The notes: generated from the sequence alone by a model not told the origin. DNA of 64,000 nt from Moorena sp. SIOASIH (GCF_010671925.1 NZ_JAAHIH010000001.1:1653336-1717335), one strand, 5' to 3'. Counted from the stretch's first letter, positions 26,827 through 36,231 are shown. A program made the numbers and translations.

Positions 26827-29640
26827 TTAAAACAAGGAACGTAAAGGATTCAATATTTTTAAAATTGGTTCTAAAATGTTAGATATGGTATCAGTAATTT
26901 TGGTATAACTGGAGCGACCAGCAATGATAATATCGTTCTGGGATAGCAGAGGGTTAGTTTGGGGATCAATTCCTTGTTTAAAATTGACTTCGATTTCCCT
27001 TCGCGTTAGGCTACCATCAGGATTAAAACGAATTAGCTCCACAATTTTTTCTGCTCGCTCATTAAATCCACCCACAGAAAGCAAAGCTTCATTAAGAGTG
27101 GTATTAGATGGCATTTCGACTGTTCCTGGTTGTTTCACTTCTCCAGCAACATTGACCCGAATTACATCTGGAGAAAGGTTAGTCGAGGCAATTTGAGCAG
27201 CTTCTACGGCGGTAATTTCTGTGGCAGTAGGAATAATCACTGTGTCTCCCTTTTGCAAGGCCAAATCTTGACTGAGGTCGCCATCTTGTAATAATTTCCA
27301 GAGGTTAATGTTAATCAGCTGTTCTGTGCCATCGCGAGTGGGGCGACGCACTTGAATTTCCCGCACGTTAGCTGAGGGTTTAATGCCTCCGGCGGTTTGA
27401 ATCGCTTGACTAACTGTCGGGCGACTAGTGCCGTTTTGTCCTCCTTTTAGGCGGTAAGCGCCTGGTCGAAATACTTCCCCTACCACAGCAACATCAGATA
27501 TTTCCTCAGTGCTAGCTAGGTTAGATGCTGCTAGTTGAGCGGTTTTGGCTAAGTCCACCTCAGTGGTGGTGGGAATCTTAATTACATCCCCATCCCGCAA
27601 AATCAGGTTTTGACTCAAATCACCTGCTTGCAGCAGTTGTGAGAGATTGACGGTAATAGTCTGGGTGATACCAGAAGGTTGAGTACGCCGAATTTCGACT
27701 CGCTCTAAATCCGCCGATTGGGTCATACCTCCAGCAAGCTGAACCGCTTGAGCGAGACTGGGAAACTGAGCATTATTGATTAAAGGTAAAACGTAGGAGC
27801 CTGGTTGTTTAATTTCCCCAGAAATAGCGATTTGTAACGGGCGGGGTTGTAGTAAACTAACCGTGATGGCAGGAGAGCGCAATTCCGATTGATATTGAGT
27901 TGCGATCGCGATTTCAGCTTCTTCTAAGGTCATGCCGTCAACGCTCAGTTTCCCGACTAAGGGCAACTTGATAGAGCCATCCACACCAACCTGTTGTTCG
28001 CCACTAAATTCTGGCATCTTGAAAATAGTAATTAGAATCAAATCACCTGCACCAAGGGTATAGGTCTGGTCTATAACAGGGCTAACTAGCTCTACAGCAG
28101 GTACAGGAGTGGTAAATTCAGTTGGATAGGGGGATGGTAGTGTCTGGGTAGGTTTACCAAAGGTCGGCAGAGGTACGATTTCTGTGGACTGACCTTGGGA
28201 CGATGGTAGTGTCTGGGTAGGTTGCTCAAAGGTGGGCACAGGTAGGGTTTCTGTGGACTGACCTTGGGACGACTGACCTTGGGACGACTGACCTTGGGAC
28301 GGTGTTGGTGTAGATTGAGCAATAGTCGATTGAGCAATAGTCGATTGAGCAATAGTCGGAGCAGGTAGAATCTCCCTCAGCTGTTCACCATTAGGTAGTA
28401 ATTCCCTGAATGTAACCATAGCTAAGTTTCCAGAAGCAGCTAAGTTGGCATCGGCAAGGATAATCTCAGGATGATCCTCTACTTGATTAGACCTCTGGGA
28501 CAATAGACCTTTTGCAAAAGTATTTTTCTGATACTGTTCTTGATGGAATAGCGAGTGGGGAGGAGCTGTGTGGGTCACCTGCGTCCGCACCTTGTAAACC
28601 CCTTGGGAACCCTCTTTGGCCGACTGCATCCCTTTTCGTGAATTCTTGTTCACTGTTCCCTGTTCCCAGATCCGCTGTTCCCTCTTCTGAAACAAGTCTA
28701 ATGAACCATTAACCCAAGTCACGTCTGAGCTAAAGGTTAATTTCCCCGGAGATCTATTGGTATTGTTGGCATTTGCTACCAACTCCGATTTCGTTTGTTT
28801 CTCCACCTTAGCTATCCCTGGAGCTGGCATTTCAGATTGTGCTGTCACTAATTCTGGAGTGGGAGCACCTGGCAAAGGGAGGGAACTTTGGCTAACTGGG
28901 GTAAACGTGGAAATCATCTCAGCTCGGGGTTTTTTCGGTACCTTCACTGGAGCTGCATCGACTGTAAAGACAATCTCGGGATGATCCTCTGCTTGATTAG
29001 ACATCTGGTAAAACGAGCCATTAACCCAAGTCACCTCTGAGCTAAAGGTTAATTTCTCCAGAGGTCTATTGGTATTGTTGGCATTTGCTCCTAACTCCGA
29101 TTTCTTTTGTTTCTCAACCTTAGCTATTGGGGAAATCATCTCAGCTCGCGGTGTTTTCGGTACCTTCACTGGAGCTGCATCGACTGTTTCAAATCGCATT
29201 GTGAGCAAATCACCGCCAACGGAGCGAGCAACAATTCGATCAATCGGTAGTGTTTTAACTATCTCTGCCGGATTAACGGTTGCAGGAGGAAGGGGTGGTT
29301 GAATCTTTGCAAAGTTTTTTGGGCTAACGGTTTGTCGGCTGAGCCCTGGTAGGGTTGGCTGTGAATTACTTTGGTTTAACTGAGATTGGGTAAGGGAAAA
29401 CTTTGGCTTAGCAAACGTTTGTGGTAAAGTAACGGTTGGTGACTTTGGCAGATTGGTATCGTTTTTTCCTTGATTGGAGTAACTGACATTTCTTGATTGA
29501 TCACCAGAAATCAGTTGGACAATAGGATGATCGTTGTAATTCCAATTGTTACTCAGCCCAAACCCTAAAGAATAGCTAGCGGCGGCTGACATCGGAATCA
29601 ATACTAAGGCTCTAAGCATAAGATTTATCGACTTCAACAA
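26827..29640 (-). CDS. Wza-like polysaccharide export protein with long N-terminal extension
   Basis: A 937-residue protein. The export core is at the C-terminus: the poly-export domain (about 525-610, YTLGAGDLILITIFKMPEF) is followed by three SLBB-type repeats, each with an ISGEIKQPGSYVLP-like start (ISGEIKQPG, VVGEVFRPG, VAGEVKQPG). A hydrophobic N-terminus (LMLRALVLIPMSAAASYSLGF) is likely a signal. The ~500 residues between are low complexity and unusual. They contain a duplicated block (VDAAPVKVPK...KLTFSS.VTWVNGS...EDHPEI) whose second copy has ~60 foreign residues derived from a dispersed repeat, and STIAQ/SQGQS repeats near residues 430-460. It forms the outer-membrane channel; the extension is of unknown use. 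Confidence 0.9.
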   Translation of the reverse strand: MLKSINLMLRALVLIPMSAAASYSLGFGLSNNWNYNDHPIVQLISGDQSRNVSYSNQGKNDTNLPKSPTVTLPQTFAKPKFSLTQSQLNQSNSQPTLPGLSRQTVSPKNFAKIQPPLPPATVNPAEIVKTLPIDRIVARSVGGDLLTMRFETVDAAPVKVPKTPRAEMISPIAKVEKQKKSELGANANNTNRPLEKLTFSSEVTWVNGSFYQMSNQAEDHPEIVFTVDAAPVKVPKKPRAEMISTFTPVSQSSLPLPGAPTPELVTAQSEMPAPGIAKVEKQTKSELVANANNTNRSPGKLTFSSDVTWVNGSLDLFQKREQRIWEQGTVNKNSRKGMQSAKEGSQGVYKVRTQVTHTAPPHSLFHQEQYQKNTFAKGLLSQRSNQVEDHPEIILADANLAASGNLAMVTFRELLPNGEQLREILPAPTIAQSTIAQSTIAQSTPTPSQGQSSQGQSSQGQSTETLPVPTFEQPTQTLPSSQGQSTEIVPLPTFGKPTQTLPSPYPTEFTTPVPAVELVSPVIDQTYTLGAGDLILITIFKMPEFSGEQQVGVDGSIKLPLVGKLSVDGMTLEEAEIAIATQYQSELRSPAITVSLLQPRPLQIAISGEIKQPGSYVLPLINNAQFPSLAQAVQLAGGMTQSADLERVEIRRTQPSGITQTITVNLSQLLQAGDLSQNLILRDGDVIKIPTTTEVDLAKTAQLAASNLASTEEISDVAVVGEVFRPGAYRLKGGQNGTSRPTVSQAIQTAGGIKPSANVREIQVRRPTRDGTEQLININLWKLLQDGDLSQDLALQKGDTVIIPTATEITAVEAAQIASTNLSPDVIRVNVAGEVKQPGTVEMPSNTTLNEALLSVGGFNERAEKIVELIRFNPDGSLTRREIEVNFKQGIDPQTNPLLSQNDIIIAGRSSYTKITDTISNILEPILKILNPLRSLF
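28493..28700. repeat. Dispersed repeat inserted in frame in the Wza-like gene
   Basis: Comparison of the two internal gene copies shows the insert: copy one reads VTWVNGS-FYQM-SNQAEDHPEI, and copy two has about 60 extra residues between VTWVNGS and SNQVEDHPEI. The inserted DNA matches intergenic repeats elsewhere: CTTTTGCAAAAGTATTTTTC with 29998-30018, the CACCTGCG..GCACCTTGTAA segment with 22019-22040, and CTGTTCCCTGTTCCC heptamers. Confidence 0.85.
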
Positions 29641-30174
29641 ACTCCAATTTTTGGAATAAGCACCTCGATTTGATCACTAAGGTTTCTCCAGCAACAGAAA
29701 ATTTGCTGATTATACAGTAAAAAAATTTATCTAAAACCAGTTATGGATTTGTTAACCTAACGTTGTTAATCTAACTTGGGTTAGTTTTGTCTTGGCAGAA
29801 ATGTTGAGCTGTTACCAATAGCTTTTGAAACTTCAACACTACTTATAGTTACTACATATAGTTAAAGAGTCACTACCGGGAGAGGCTGAGGGTAACTGTC
29901 ACGGACCTAAGTTAATGCACCTCTATCCTTAATACTGGTCTTAGTGTAGTTATCAGGATTATTCCCTACAGGATTCTTTTGCTGCAATCATTAGACCTCT
30001 TGCAAAAGTATTTTTCTGATAGTGTTTGCGTCAATTTTTGTCCACTGTTCCGGTGATCCGCTGTTCCCTGTTCCCGACAACTGCCGCGAAGTCTATTGAT
30101 AACCCTGCCCCGATGATAGCATTGCTAAGACGTTAAAGTGACGCTTCCTTTGTCAATAAGTAATTATACTTAAT
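29641..30174. other. Upstream region of the Wza-like gene
   Basis: No gene is seen. An AT-rich stretch at 29690-29860 probably holds the promoter of the minus-strand wza-wzc pair. Bases 29991-30085 contain TTAGACCTCTTGCAAAAGTA, an end shared with the MITE at 45903-46042, followed by CTGTTCC heptamers. Confidence 0.45.
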
Positions 30175-30325
30175 TATAGCAGTTTGACCTTGGGTGAGGT
30201 ACTTTCGTCTTGGGTTAATGGGATTAGGGAATAGGGAACAGGGAATAGGGAACAGGGAATAGGAAACAGGGAATAGGGAATAGGGAAAAAATTATGTGTA
30301 CCTGATTACTATGAGAAACGCTATA
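30175..30325. mobile_element. TATAGC-family MITE with heptamer array
   Basis: Ends TATAGCAGTTTGACC... and ...ATGAGAAACGCTATA. The inner TGAGGTAC (30198-30205) is mirrored by GTACCTGATT (30297-30306). Between the ends lies GGGTTAATGGGATTAGGG, then GGGAATA/GGGAACA heptamers (30226-30287). There is no coding capacity. Confidence 0.8.
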
Positions 30326-30558
30326 TTTATAAGATAGTCTCTAAATCTTGGCCAAGAAATATAATACCAATTCTTCGCGCTCACACCGCTACACATCAAT
30401 TTCATATCCCCATCTCCCCATCTTCCCATCTGCATCTTTATTCCACGAAGAATTGGTATAATTTTTAGGAAGGCGATCGGTAAAATTTCAACGTATCATT
30501 AATTTTAGGGTGAAAATTCGGTATAAAAGTGAAGGTAATCGTGAATTTAATACTTGAT

Positions 30559-30650
30559 CAGGACTTACGCAAAATTAGAGCTTATACGCTATTTATAGCG
30601 TAAGGTGCGTTGCAACGCACCCTACAGGTATATTTTATGGGTAAGTTCTG
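30559..30650. mobile_element. Small MITE with CAGGACTTACGCA-type inverted ends
   Basis: CAGGACTTACGCA at the left and the reverse complement CAGAACTTACCCA at the right (10 of 13 match) bound 92 bp. It contains a strong palindrome GGTGCGTTGCAACGCACC (30604-30621). Confidence 0.65.
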
Positions 30651-30805
30651 TTCATATTTACATGATTTTTAAGGATGATTACGGATTGACAAAATTAAGT
30701 CTGTTTTAAGTTGTCACGAATGGATATCGAGTGCTTATCAAGCAGCTTTTCCTTCTCTTATCCCTATCTTAAACATTAATAACATTTTTATTTATATAAT
30801 AATTT

Positions 30806-30954
30806 AAATTAATCCTGATGTGATCGTTAATGTTAGTATAAAGGATATGATAAGCCAATGGAGTCGATTATTTATCAGCTAAGAGTATAAACTCTCTTCC
30901 TACAGTCACTAAATAATCGGCTTCGAGTAATTAACAGGTTTTGATTTCATCTTA
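30806..30954. repeat. Copy A of a 149-bp direct duplication
   Basis: It aligns without gaps to 31050-31198. Shared blocks include AAATTAATCCTGATG, TATCAGCTAAGA and TCCTACAGTCACTAAATAATC, then GAGTAATTAACAGGTTTTGA. GATTATTTATCAG and CTAAATAATCGG within the copy can pair, suggesting a structured RNA or protein-binding element. It has no open reading frame. Confidence 0.85.
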
Positions 30955-31049
30955 TTTTAAGAGATATTTTTTTTATTTGGTTGGGCTAACACTTGTGTAT
31001 TAATAAGCTCATTAATGCCATTTTTTGTTAAGAAATTATCGATTAATTC

Positions 31050-31198
31050 AAATTAATCCTGATGTTATTGTTAATTTCAGTATAAATGATCGGATAATAA
31101 AATCTAGCAGATTATTCATCAGCTAAGATAATAAAATCTATTCCTACAGTCACTAAATAATCGGCTCCGAGTAATTAACAGGTTTTGAGTGCATCTTA
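31050..31198. repeat. Copy B of a 149-bp direct duplication
   Basis: Second copy, offset by 244 bp from copy A and diverged at scattered positions, with the 3' half best conserved. It lies about 0.5 kb upstream of the first plus-strand glycan gene. Confidence 0.85.
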
Positions 31199-31731
31199 CC
31201 TTAATTACTGAATCTTTTGCCTGGGAGTGAACTACACCACAGTCAGACTATTCAAGGGTTATGGATTGACACTTTAAAGAGCATTCCTGAGGGGTGGAAT
31301 GAATATGAGTGGGGTGGGCATCCTGCCCGCCCGGAAATTGTAACGGGCAAGATGCCCGTTCCACGCCTGATGTCCGTTCCACGCCTGATGCCCGTTCCAC
31401 GCCTGATGTCCGTTCCACGCCTGATGCCCGTTCCACAGGTGCGCGCCCGTTCGCGCCCCGCGTCGGCTTTGCCGATAGGCGCGACCCAAGGGCGCGAGGG
31501 ATTGCTCGCGCCCTTGGAGGCGCGCACCAAAGCGCGAATTTAATTCTTAATGGGTCAAGGGCACTTAAAAGATGCCCATTCCACAAAACTATTAAAATCA
31601 TTCCATTATTAAGCAACGCCTTTTAAAGGCTTTCCTCTGGTCATTACTCCAGCCGTAAGAAATATTGCTGGTGCAGGTGACGGACCTGGTTTTGTTTTGG
31701 GTCTTAGCAGATCCAGGCTATTTAACAGCTT
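31199..31731. other. Intergenic region with 18-bp tandem array and GC-rich repeats
   Basis: Bases 31351-31440 are five 18-bp units (GATGCCCGTTCCACGCCT and GATGTCC variant). Bases 31436-31560 carry GC-rich repeats (GCGCGCCCGTTCGCGCC, GTCGGCTTTGCCGATAGG, GGGCGCGAGGGATTGC/GCGCCCTTGG) that form long imperfect hairpins. The several ~100-residue open frames on both strands are products of these repeats. Confidence 0.65.
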
Positions 31732-31869
31732 ATGGAAAATCTAGATGCTTGTATGGCTTCTAATTGTGCAAATTTACCAAGTTTATTAGAGCAAGCAAAT
31801 CAGCTTGCAGAAGAATTAGAGGCTTCTCGAATACGAGCGTCTAGAGGTAATCCTGGTTCTCAGATGTAG
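31732..31869 (+). CDS. Possible 45-aa small protein upstream of wecA-like gene
   Basis: ATG 31732 to TAG 31869 encodes a 45-residue peptide starting MENLDACMASNCANLPSLLE and containing ANQLAEELEASRIRASRG. It is acidic and amphipathic, probably helical, with two Cys near the N-terminus. It lies 21 nt before the next start codon on the same strand, so it may be co-transcribed. Compositional quality is gene-like, unlike the repeat-derived frames around it. There is no recognisable family and no strong Shine-Dalgarno. Confidence 0.45.
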   Translation: MENLDACMASNCANLPSLLEQANQLAEELEASRIRASRGNPGSQM

Positions 31870-31890
31870 TAATTCTTATGCTATTGCACC

Positions 31891-32985
31891 ATGGTTTCCC
31901 CTGGATATTATGTACTTGCTTTCATTATCGCGGCTTTAATTGTTTTCAAGACTATTCCTTTAGTTAAAGCGGCTGCCATCAACTATCAGTACACTGATTT
32001 ACCAGCCGAGCGTAAAGTGCATCGACAACCGATGGTGCGTTTAGGGGGAATTTCTATTTGTGCTGGCACCTTACTTGCTCTATTTTTAGTATGGAGTCTA
32101 GGAGGGTTGGCTGATTTTCCCCCTGACGTTTATTCAGAGGTTTGGGCAGTTGTTCTCGGCAGTTTCTGCTTTTTCTTAATTGGCGTCACCGACGATTTGG
32201 TAAATTTATCGCCCTTAACGCGCTTGTTACTCCAAGCGGTCGTTGCCAGTGTCGCTTGGGAAATGGGGCTGGGGATTAGCGTTGTCAGCCTTCCAGGAGT
32301 GGGAATAGTACATTTAGGATGGCTCAGCTTACCTATTACCGTGCTCTGGCTGACAGCGGTTGTCAACGCCATAAATTGGATTGATGGACTGGATGGCTTG
32401 GCTTCAGGAGTCGCTGGTATTGCTGGGGTGATGATTTTCCTCCTCAGTTTGTTCATGGGGGAAACTGAGGCAGCACTGATTAGCGCGGCATTAGTAGGGA
32501 GTTTATTAGGATTTTTGTACTACAACTTCAATCCAGCTCAAATTTTTATGGGAGATGGTGGCTCCTACTTCATCGGTTTCACTATCGCTAGCCTGAGTGT
32601 GATTGGATTGGTTAAGGGTGCCGTAGCTACCACAGTCCTCTTACCCTTTCTGGTCTTGGCAGTACCCCTTTTAGACATGTCTGCTGTGATTACCCTGAGA
32701 TTATGTCAAGGCAGCTCACCTTTCCAGGCCGATCAACGCCATCTCCATCATCGTTTGTTAAAGGCAGGTTTGTCTCATCGAGTAACGGTGTTACTGATTT
32801 ACGCCCTAACGTTATGGGTTGGCAGTTTAGCTCTAGTGTGTGTTGAGGTTCCTCGCAGTCCGCTAATTATAGGTAGCACAACTATTTTACTGGGATGTGT
32901 CACTTGGAGAGCATGGGAGTCTGTCCATCACTCTTCAACGAAGGAGACAACAGTGGAGACAAAGGAAGGGGCCTTAAACCGATGA
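31891..32985 (+). CDS. WecA/Rfe-like undecaprenyl-phosphate sugar-1-phosphate transferase
   Basis: A 364-residue polytopic membrane protein of the MraY/WecA family (about ten hydrophobic segments, the first at YYVLAFIIAALIVFKTIP). Family motifs are intact: VTDDLVNLSP, NAINWIDGLDGLASG, IFMGDGGSYFIGF and HLHHRLLKAGLSHR. It transfers a HexNAc-1-phosphate (often GlcNAc) from a UDP-sugar to undecaprenyl phosphate on the cytoplasmic face, starting glycan assembly. It is the first enzyme gene on the plus strand of the glycan locus, preceded by a possible 45-aa gene. Confidence 0.93.
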   Translation: MVSPGYYVLAFIIAALIVFKTIPLVKAAAINYQYTDLPAERKVHRQPMVRLGGISICAGTLLALFLVWSLGGLADFPPDVYSEVWAVVLGSFCFFLIGVTDDLVNLSPLTRLLLQAVVASVAWEMGLGISVVSLPGVGIVHLGWLSLPITVLWLTAVVNAINWIDGLDGLASGVAGIAGVMIFLLSLFMGETEAALISAALVGSLLGFLYYNFNPAQIFMGDGGSYFIGFTIASLSVIGLVKGAVATTVLLPFLVLAVPLLDMSAVITLRLCQGSSPFQADQRHLHHRLLKAGLSHRVTVLLIYALTLWVGSLALVCVEVPRSPLIIGSTTILLGCVTWRAWESVHHSSTKETTVETKEGALNR

Positions 32986-33185
32986 TATTGTTTCCGTTTA
33001 CATCTGATTACATCTAAATGGTAAACATTTATGGCCAGATGGCCATCTTCCCATCTGGCCATCTCCCCACACTTCCCACACTTCCCACACTTGCCGCGCC
33101 CGGGCCCCACACTCCCCACACTTCTGATATTTACAACACTTTCCACACTCCCTCTCTTTCCGTTGAAAAGACTATAGGTGGACTT

Positions 33186-34484
33186 ATGGTTCTAATTAAA
33201 CAACCAAAAACATCGAAACATATGAAAAACTGCTTACCAACAACAACAGTTAGTGAGCAGTCTCTGCGGTTGTCTGTACTAACTCAGTTTTTTCCTCCTG
33301 ACTATGCTGCTACTGGCCAGTTAATCCAAGAGTTGGTGATGCAATTGGGCAAACAAGGCATGGACATTAAGGTGTTTACTGGGCAACCAGGCTATGCCTT
33401 TGGGACTGCCACTGCACCAATCTATGAAAAATTGGGAAAAGTACAAATTAAGCGATCGCGTGCGGCTCAACTGTGGCCTCAGCGCATTCGTGGTAAGGCT
33501 GTCAATGGCTTAATTTTTGCTGTGCGAGCTTTCTTGCACTTAGTTAAAAACTATCGTCGTCGTAATTTGGTGTTATTAACGACTGCGCCACCGTTTTTCC
33601 CTGTGGTTGCCTACCTGGCTCGTAGGATTTTTGGTATGCGCTATGTTTGCCTAATTTACGATTTTTATCCAGACATTGCTGTAGAGTTAGGAGTTATTGG
33701 TCACAATCATCCCTTGGCTCGATTTTGGAGAGGTCTCAATCGTCGGGTTTGGCGTAAAGCGGAGGCAATTATTGTCCTCAGTTCAGCCATGAAGCAACGA
33801 GTGATAGATACTTGTCCTAAACTAGCTAACAAGGTTGCAGTGATTCACAGTTGGGCTAACCCAGATGTGATTGTGCCACTCCCCAAGCCAGATAACTGGT
33901 TTGCCCAAAAACATAACTTAGTGAATAAGTTTACGGTGCTTTACTCTGGTAATATGGGGCGCTGCCATGATATTGACACGATTCTTGAGACTGCTAAATT
34001 ACTGAAAGACGAACCGATTCAGTTTGTCTGTATTGGTAGTGGTGCGAAGCGAGAAGCCTTAATCGAGGACGTGAAGCGCTTAGGCTTAACTAACTTTCTG
34101 TTTTTGCCCTACCAAGACAAAGAGGTGCTGCCCTACTCCTTAACCGCTTGCGATCTCTCTTTAGTAAGTGTGATTCCTGGTATGGAAAGCTTAGTGGCTC
34201 CTAGCAAACTCTACTCCGCTTTAGCTGCTGGGGTTCCCGTGGCGGTAATTTGCTCTCGGGAAGCGTACTTAACTGAGCTGATTGCCAAGGCTAAGTGCGG
34301 TGCAAGCTTTGTGAATGGAGACAGCCAAGGTCTGGCTGACTATATCCGCTATCTGGCAGCTAATCAGGAGTTAGTCAAGTCTCTAGGTCAGGCTGGTCGT
34401 GAGTATTTATTAGAGAATTTTACTCCTGAAGTGATTGCTAAACAGTATGATCAGGTTCTTTGTGAAGCGTTGAGTGGGGAGTAG
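33186..34484 (+). CDS. Glycosyltransferase family 4 (WcaI/WbuB-like)
   Basis: ATG 33186 with AGGTGG at 33176-33181 is preferred; ATG 33222 is possible. A longer frame from 33018 runs through CCACACTT repeats and is not credible. The 432 residues carry LSVLTQFFPPDYAATGQLIQ at the N-terminus (acceptor domain), VLYSGNMGRCHDIDTILE (donor domain start) and ESLVAPSKLYSALAAGVPVA (GT-B nucleotide-sugar site with the conserved acidic residue before SKLY). It probably adds the second sugar of the repeat unit. It lies 200 nt after the wecA-like gene. Confidence 0.88.
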   Translation: MVLIKQPKTSKHMKNCLPTTTVSEQSLRLSVLTQFFPPDYAATGQLIQELVMQLGKQGMDIKVFTGQPGYAFGTATAPIYEKLGKVQIKRSRAAQLWPQRIRGKAVNGLIFAVRAFLHLVKNYRRRNLVLLTTAPPFFPVVAYLARRIFGMRYVCLIYDFYPDIAVELGVIGHNHPLARFWRGLNRRVWRKAEAIIVLSSAMKQRVIDTCPKLANKVAVIHSWANPDVIVPLPKPDNWFAQKHNLVNKFTVLYSGNMGRCHDIDTILETAKLLKDEPIQFVCIGSGAKREALIEDVKRLGLTNFLFLPYQDKEVLPYSLTACDLSLVSVIPGMESLVAPSKLYSALAAGVPVAVICSREAYLTELIAKAKCGASFVNGDSQGLADYIRYLAANQELVKSLGQAGREYLLENFTPEVIAKQYDQVLCEALSGE

Positions 34485-34978
34485 GGAGTAGGGAGTAGGG
34501 AGTAGGGAGTAGGGAGTAGGGAGTAGGGAGTAGGGGGCGTTGCTTAATAATGGAATGATTTTAAGAGTGTTGTGGAATGGGCATCTTGGTGGAACTGGCA
34601 TCTTGGTAGAACTGGCATCTTGGTAGAACTGGCATCTTGGTAGAACTGGCATCTTGGTAGAACTGGCATCTTGGTAGAACTGGCATCTTGGTAGAACTGG
34701 CATCTTGGTAGAACTGGCATCTTGCCAGTTTCAATATATTTTCGGGCGGGCAGGATGCCCACTCTACTCCTATTCAAAAGAAGACTGACGCAACGCTCCC
34801 TCTTGCCTGTTCTCTGCTCCCTGCTCCCAGCTCCGAAGCTCCCTATAACATTGACTTATGGGCTGTTTTTTGATAATATTATTTACTGGAATTATTGTTG
34901 AATAAAATTCAATTAAAGATTAAACAATTTTCTATGAAGAATTATATCAATTATCCTAATTATGATGGAGTTTGCTTA
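34485..34978. other. Heptamer array and 17-bp tandem array
   Basis: GGGAGTA heptamers (34477-34533) begin right at the stop of the preceding gene; the stop TAG lies in the first unit. Bases 34579-34727 are nine 17-bp units GGCATCTTGGTAGAACT. The rest is AT-rich, with no gene seen. Confidence 0.8.
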
Positions 34979-35090
34979 GGGAGCAGGTCAAAGTTGCAGA
35001 ACATTTGTACTATGTACCATGAGAGCAAGCTTAAACCCATGAGGGGGCTATAGATAATGTACAAATATTCTGCATAAGTGACATGCTCCC
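34979..35090. mobile_element. MITE with ~32-bp inverted ends (GGGAGCATGTCAC type)
   Basis: Left GGGAGCAGGTCAAAGTTGC followed by AGAACATTTGTAC; the right end's reverse complement is GGGAGCATGTCACTTATGC followed by AGAATATTTGTAC. The ends differ at about six positions. The 48-bp centre is non-coding. A lone right end (GCTGCATAAGTGACATGCTC) recurs at 35162-35181. Confidence 0.75.
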
Positions 35091-36081
35091 CCTATTACCT
35101 ATTACCCATTACCTATTACCCATTACCTATTACCCATTACCCAGATTTAGTACTAATGTTGCTGCATAAGTGACATGCTCCCGTTTGCTTATCCTTTTAA
35201 GGCAAAGGCCAGAATTAATAAGGTCTTAAAGGCAATCAGCGCAATCAGTGCCAATAAAGACTTTACCTCATAGGTATAATCAATGCTATCTTCAAGCAAT
35301 TTAGTAAATTGTCCTGAAAGCTCTAGGTTACTAAGAATACAGAATTAGGGTCTAACTAATCAGCACTGATTTTACGATTTAGTTTTTTTAGTAAATTATC
35401 TGATAAATTAACAAAGTTATGACAGCAATGATTCCAGCAATTTAAAAAAAAAATACTCAATTGTAATGAAAAATATAGATAATAAATAATTGGGGGTTAA
35501 CTACTAAGTTTTGTTTGACTGATTTGTTTAAGAGATAATCGTAAAGTCTCAGCTCTCAGCTATCAGTTATCAGCTATCAGCTCTCAGTTATCAGCTATCA
35601 GCTCTCAGTTATCAGCTATCAGCTATCAGTTATCAGCTCTCAGCTTTTGAATAAAACAGGTAAGCATTGGTTTAATCTCTGTTACGTCAGCTGAAGGCTG
35701 ACGGCTGAAGGCTGACCGCTGACCACTGACCGCTAAAATTAAATACTAGCTAGTTATTACTATCTAGATCCTTAAGTTTTAGGAGTGGGCTTCGATGGTC
35801 CTGTTGATCTCAGTCTCTCCCCACACCACTTTTCATGAGTTGTGATGTCAACAGCAGGAAAGTGATTAAGGGGGAGATTGTGTCTATTATTTTAGGGAGT
35901 AGGGAGTAGGGAATAGGGAGTAGGGAATAGGGAGTAGGGAGTAGGGAGTAGGGAGTCGGGAGAAGAGTTTTAGGGTGAGTTATCAGCTATTAGTTATAAG
36001 CTATCAGCTATCAGCTATCAGCTATCAGCTATCAGCTATTATTTATCAGCTATTAGCTGAATACTTACATTGTTCATGACC
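35091..36081. other. Intergenic region of tandem heptamers
   Basis: TTACCTA/TTACCCA heptamers lie at 35092-35142, CTATCAG/CTCTCAG heptamers at 35548-35645, GGGAGTA/GGGAATA heptamers at 35894-35957, and CTATCAG units again at 35985-36055. Bases 35190-35540 are AT-rich and without recognisable features. No gene is seen. Confidence 0.7.
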
Positions 36082-36231
36082 TATAGCGTTTCTCATAGCT
36101 ATGAGGTACACAATATTTTTCACCTCTTGCCTCTTGCCTTTTGCCTTTTGCCTTTTGCCTCTTACCTGCTCCCTGCTCCCTGCTCCCTAAAACCCAGACA
36201 TTTTTACCTCACAAGTCGTAGAATTGCTATA
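36082..36231. mobile_element. TATAGC-family MITE, inverted orientation
   Basis: TATAGCGTTTCTCATAGC with TATGAGGTACACA at the left, and TACCTCACAAGTCG plus TAGAATTGCTATA at the right. The interior has GCCTTTT/GCCTCTT and CCCTGCT heptamers and AAAACCCAGA, the complement of the TCTGGGTTTT found in the other copies. Confidence 0.85.

Noticed and set aside
31217..31626. Several ~70-120-residue open frames on both strands
   Set aside because: They are products of the 18-bp array and GC-rich repeats (for example SVPRLMPVPRLM periodicity).
33018..33185. N-terminal extension of the first glycosyltransferase
   Set aside because: It encodes TLPTLPTL-type repeats from CCACACTT DNA; family homology starts after ATG 33186/33222.
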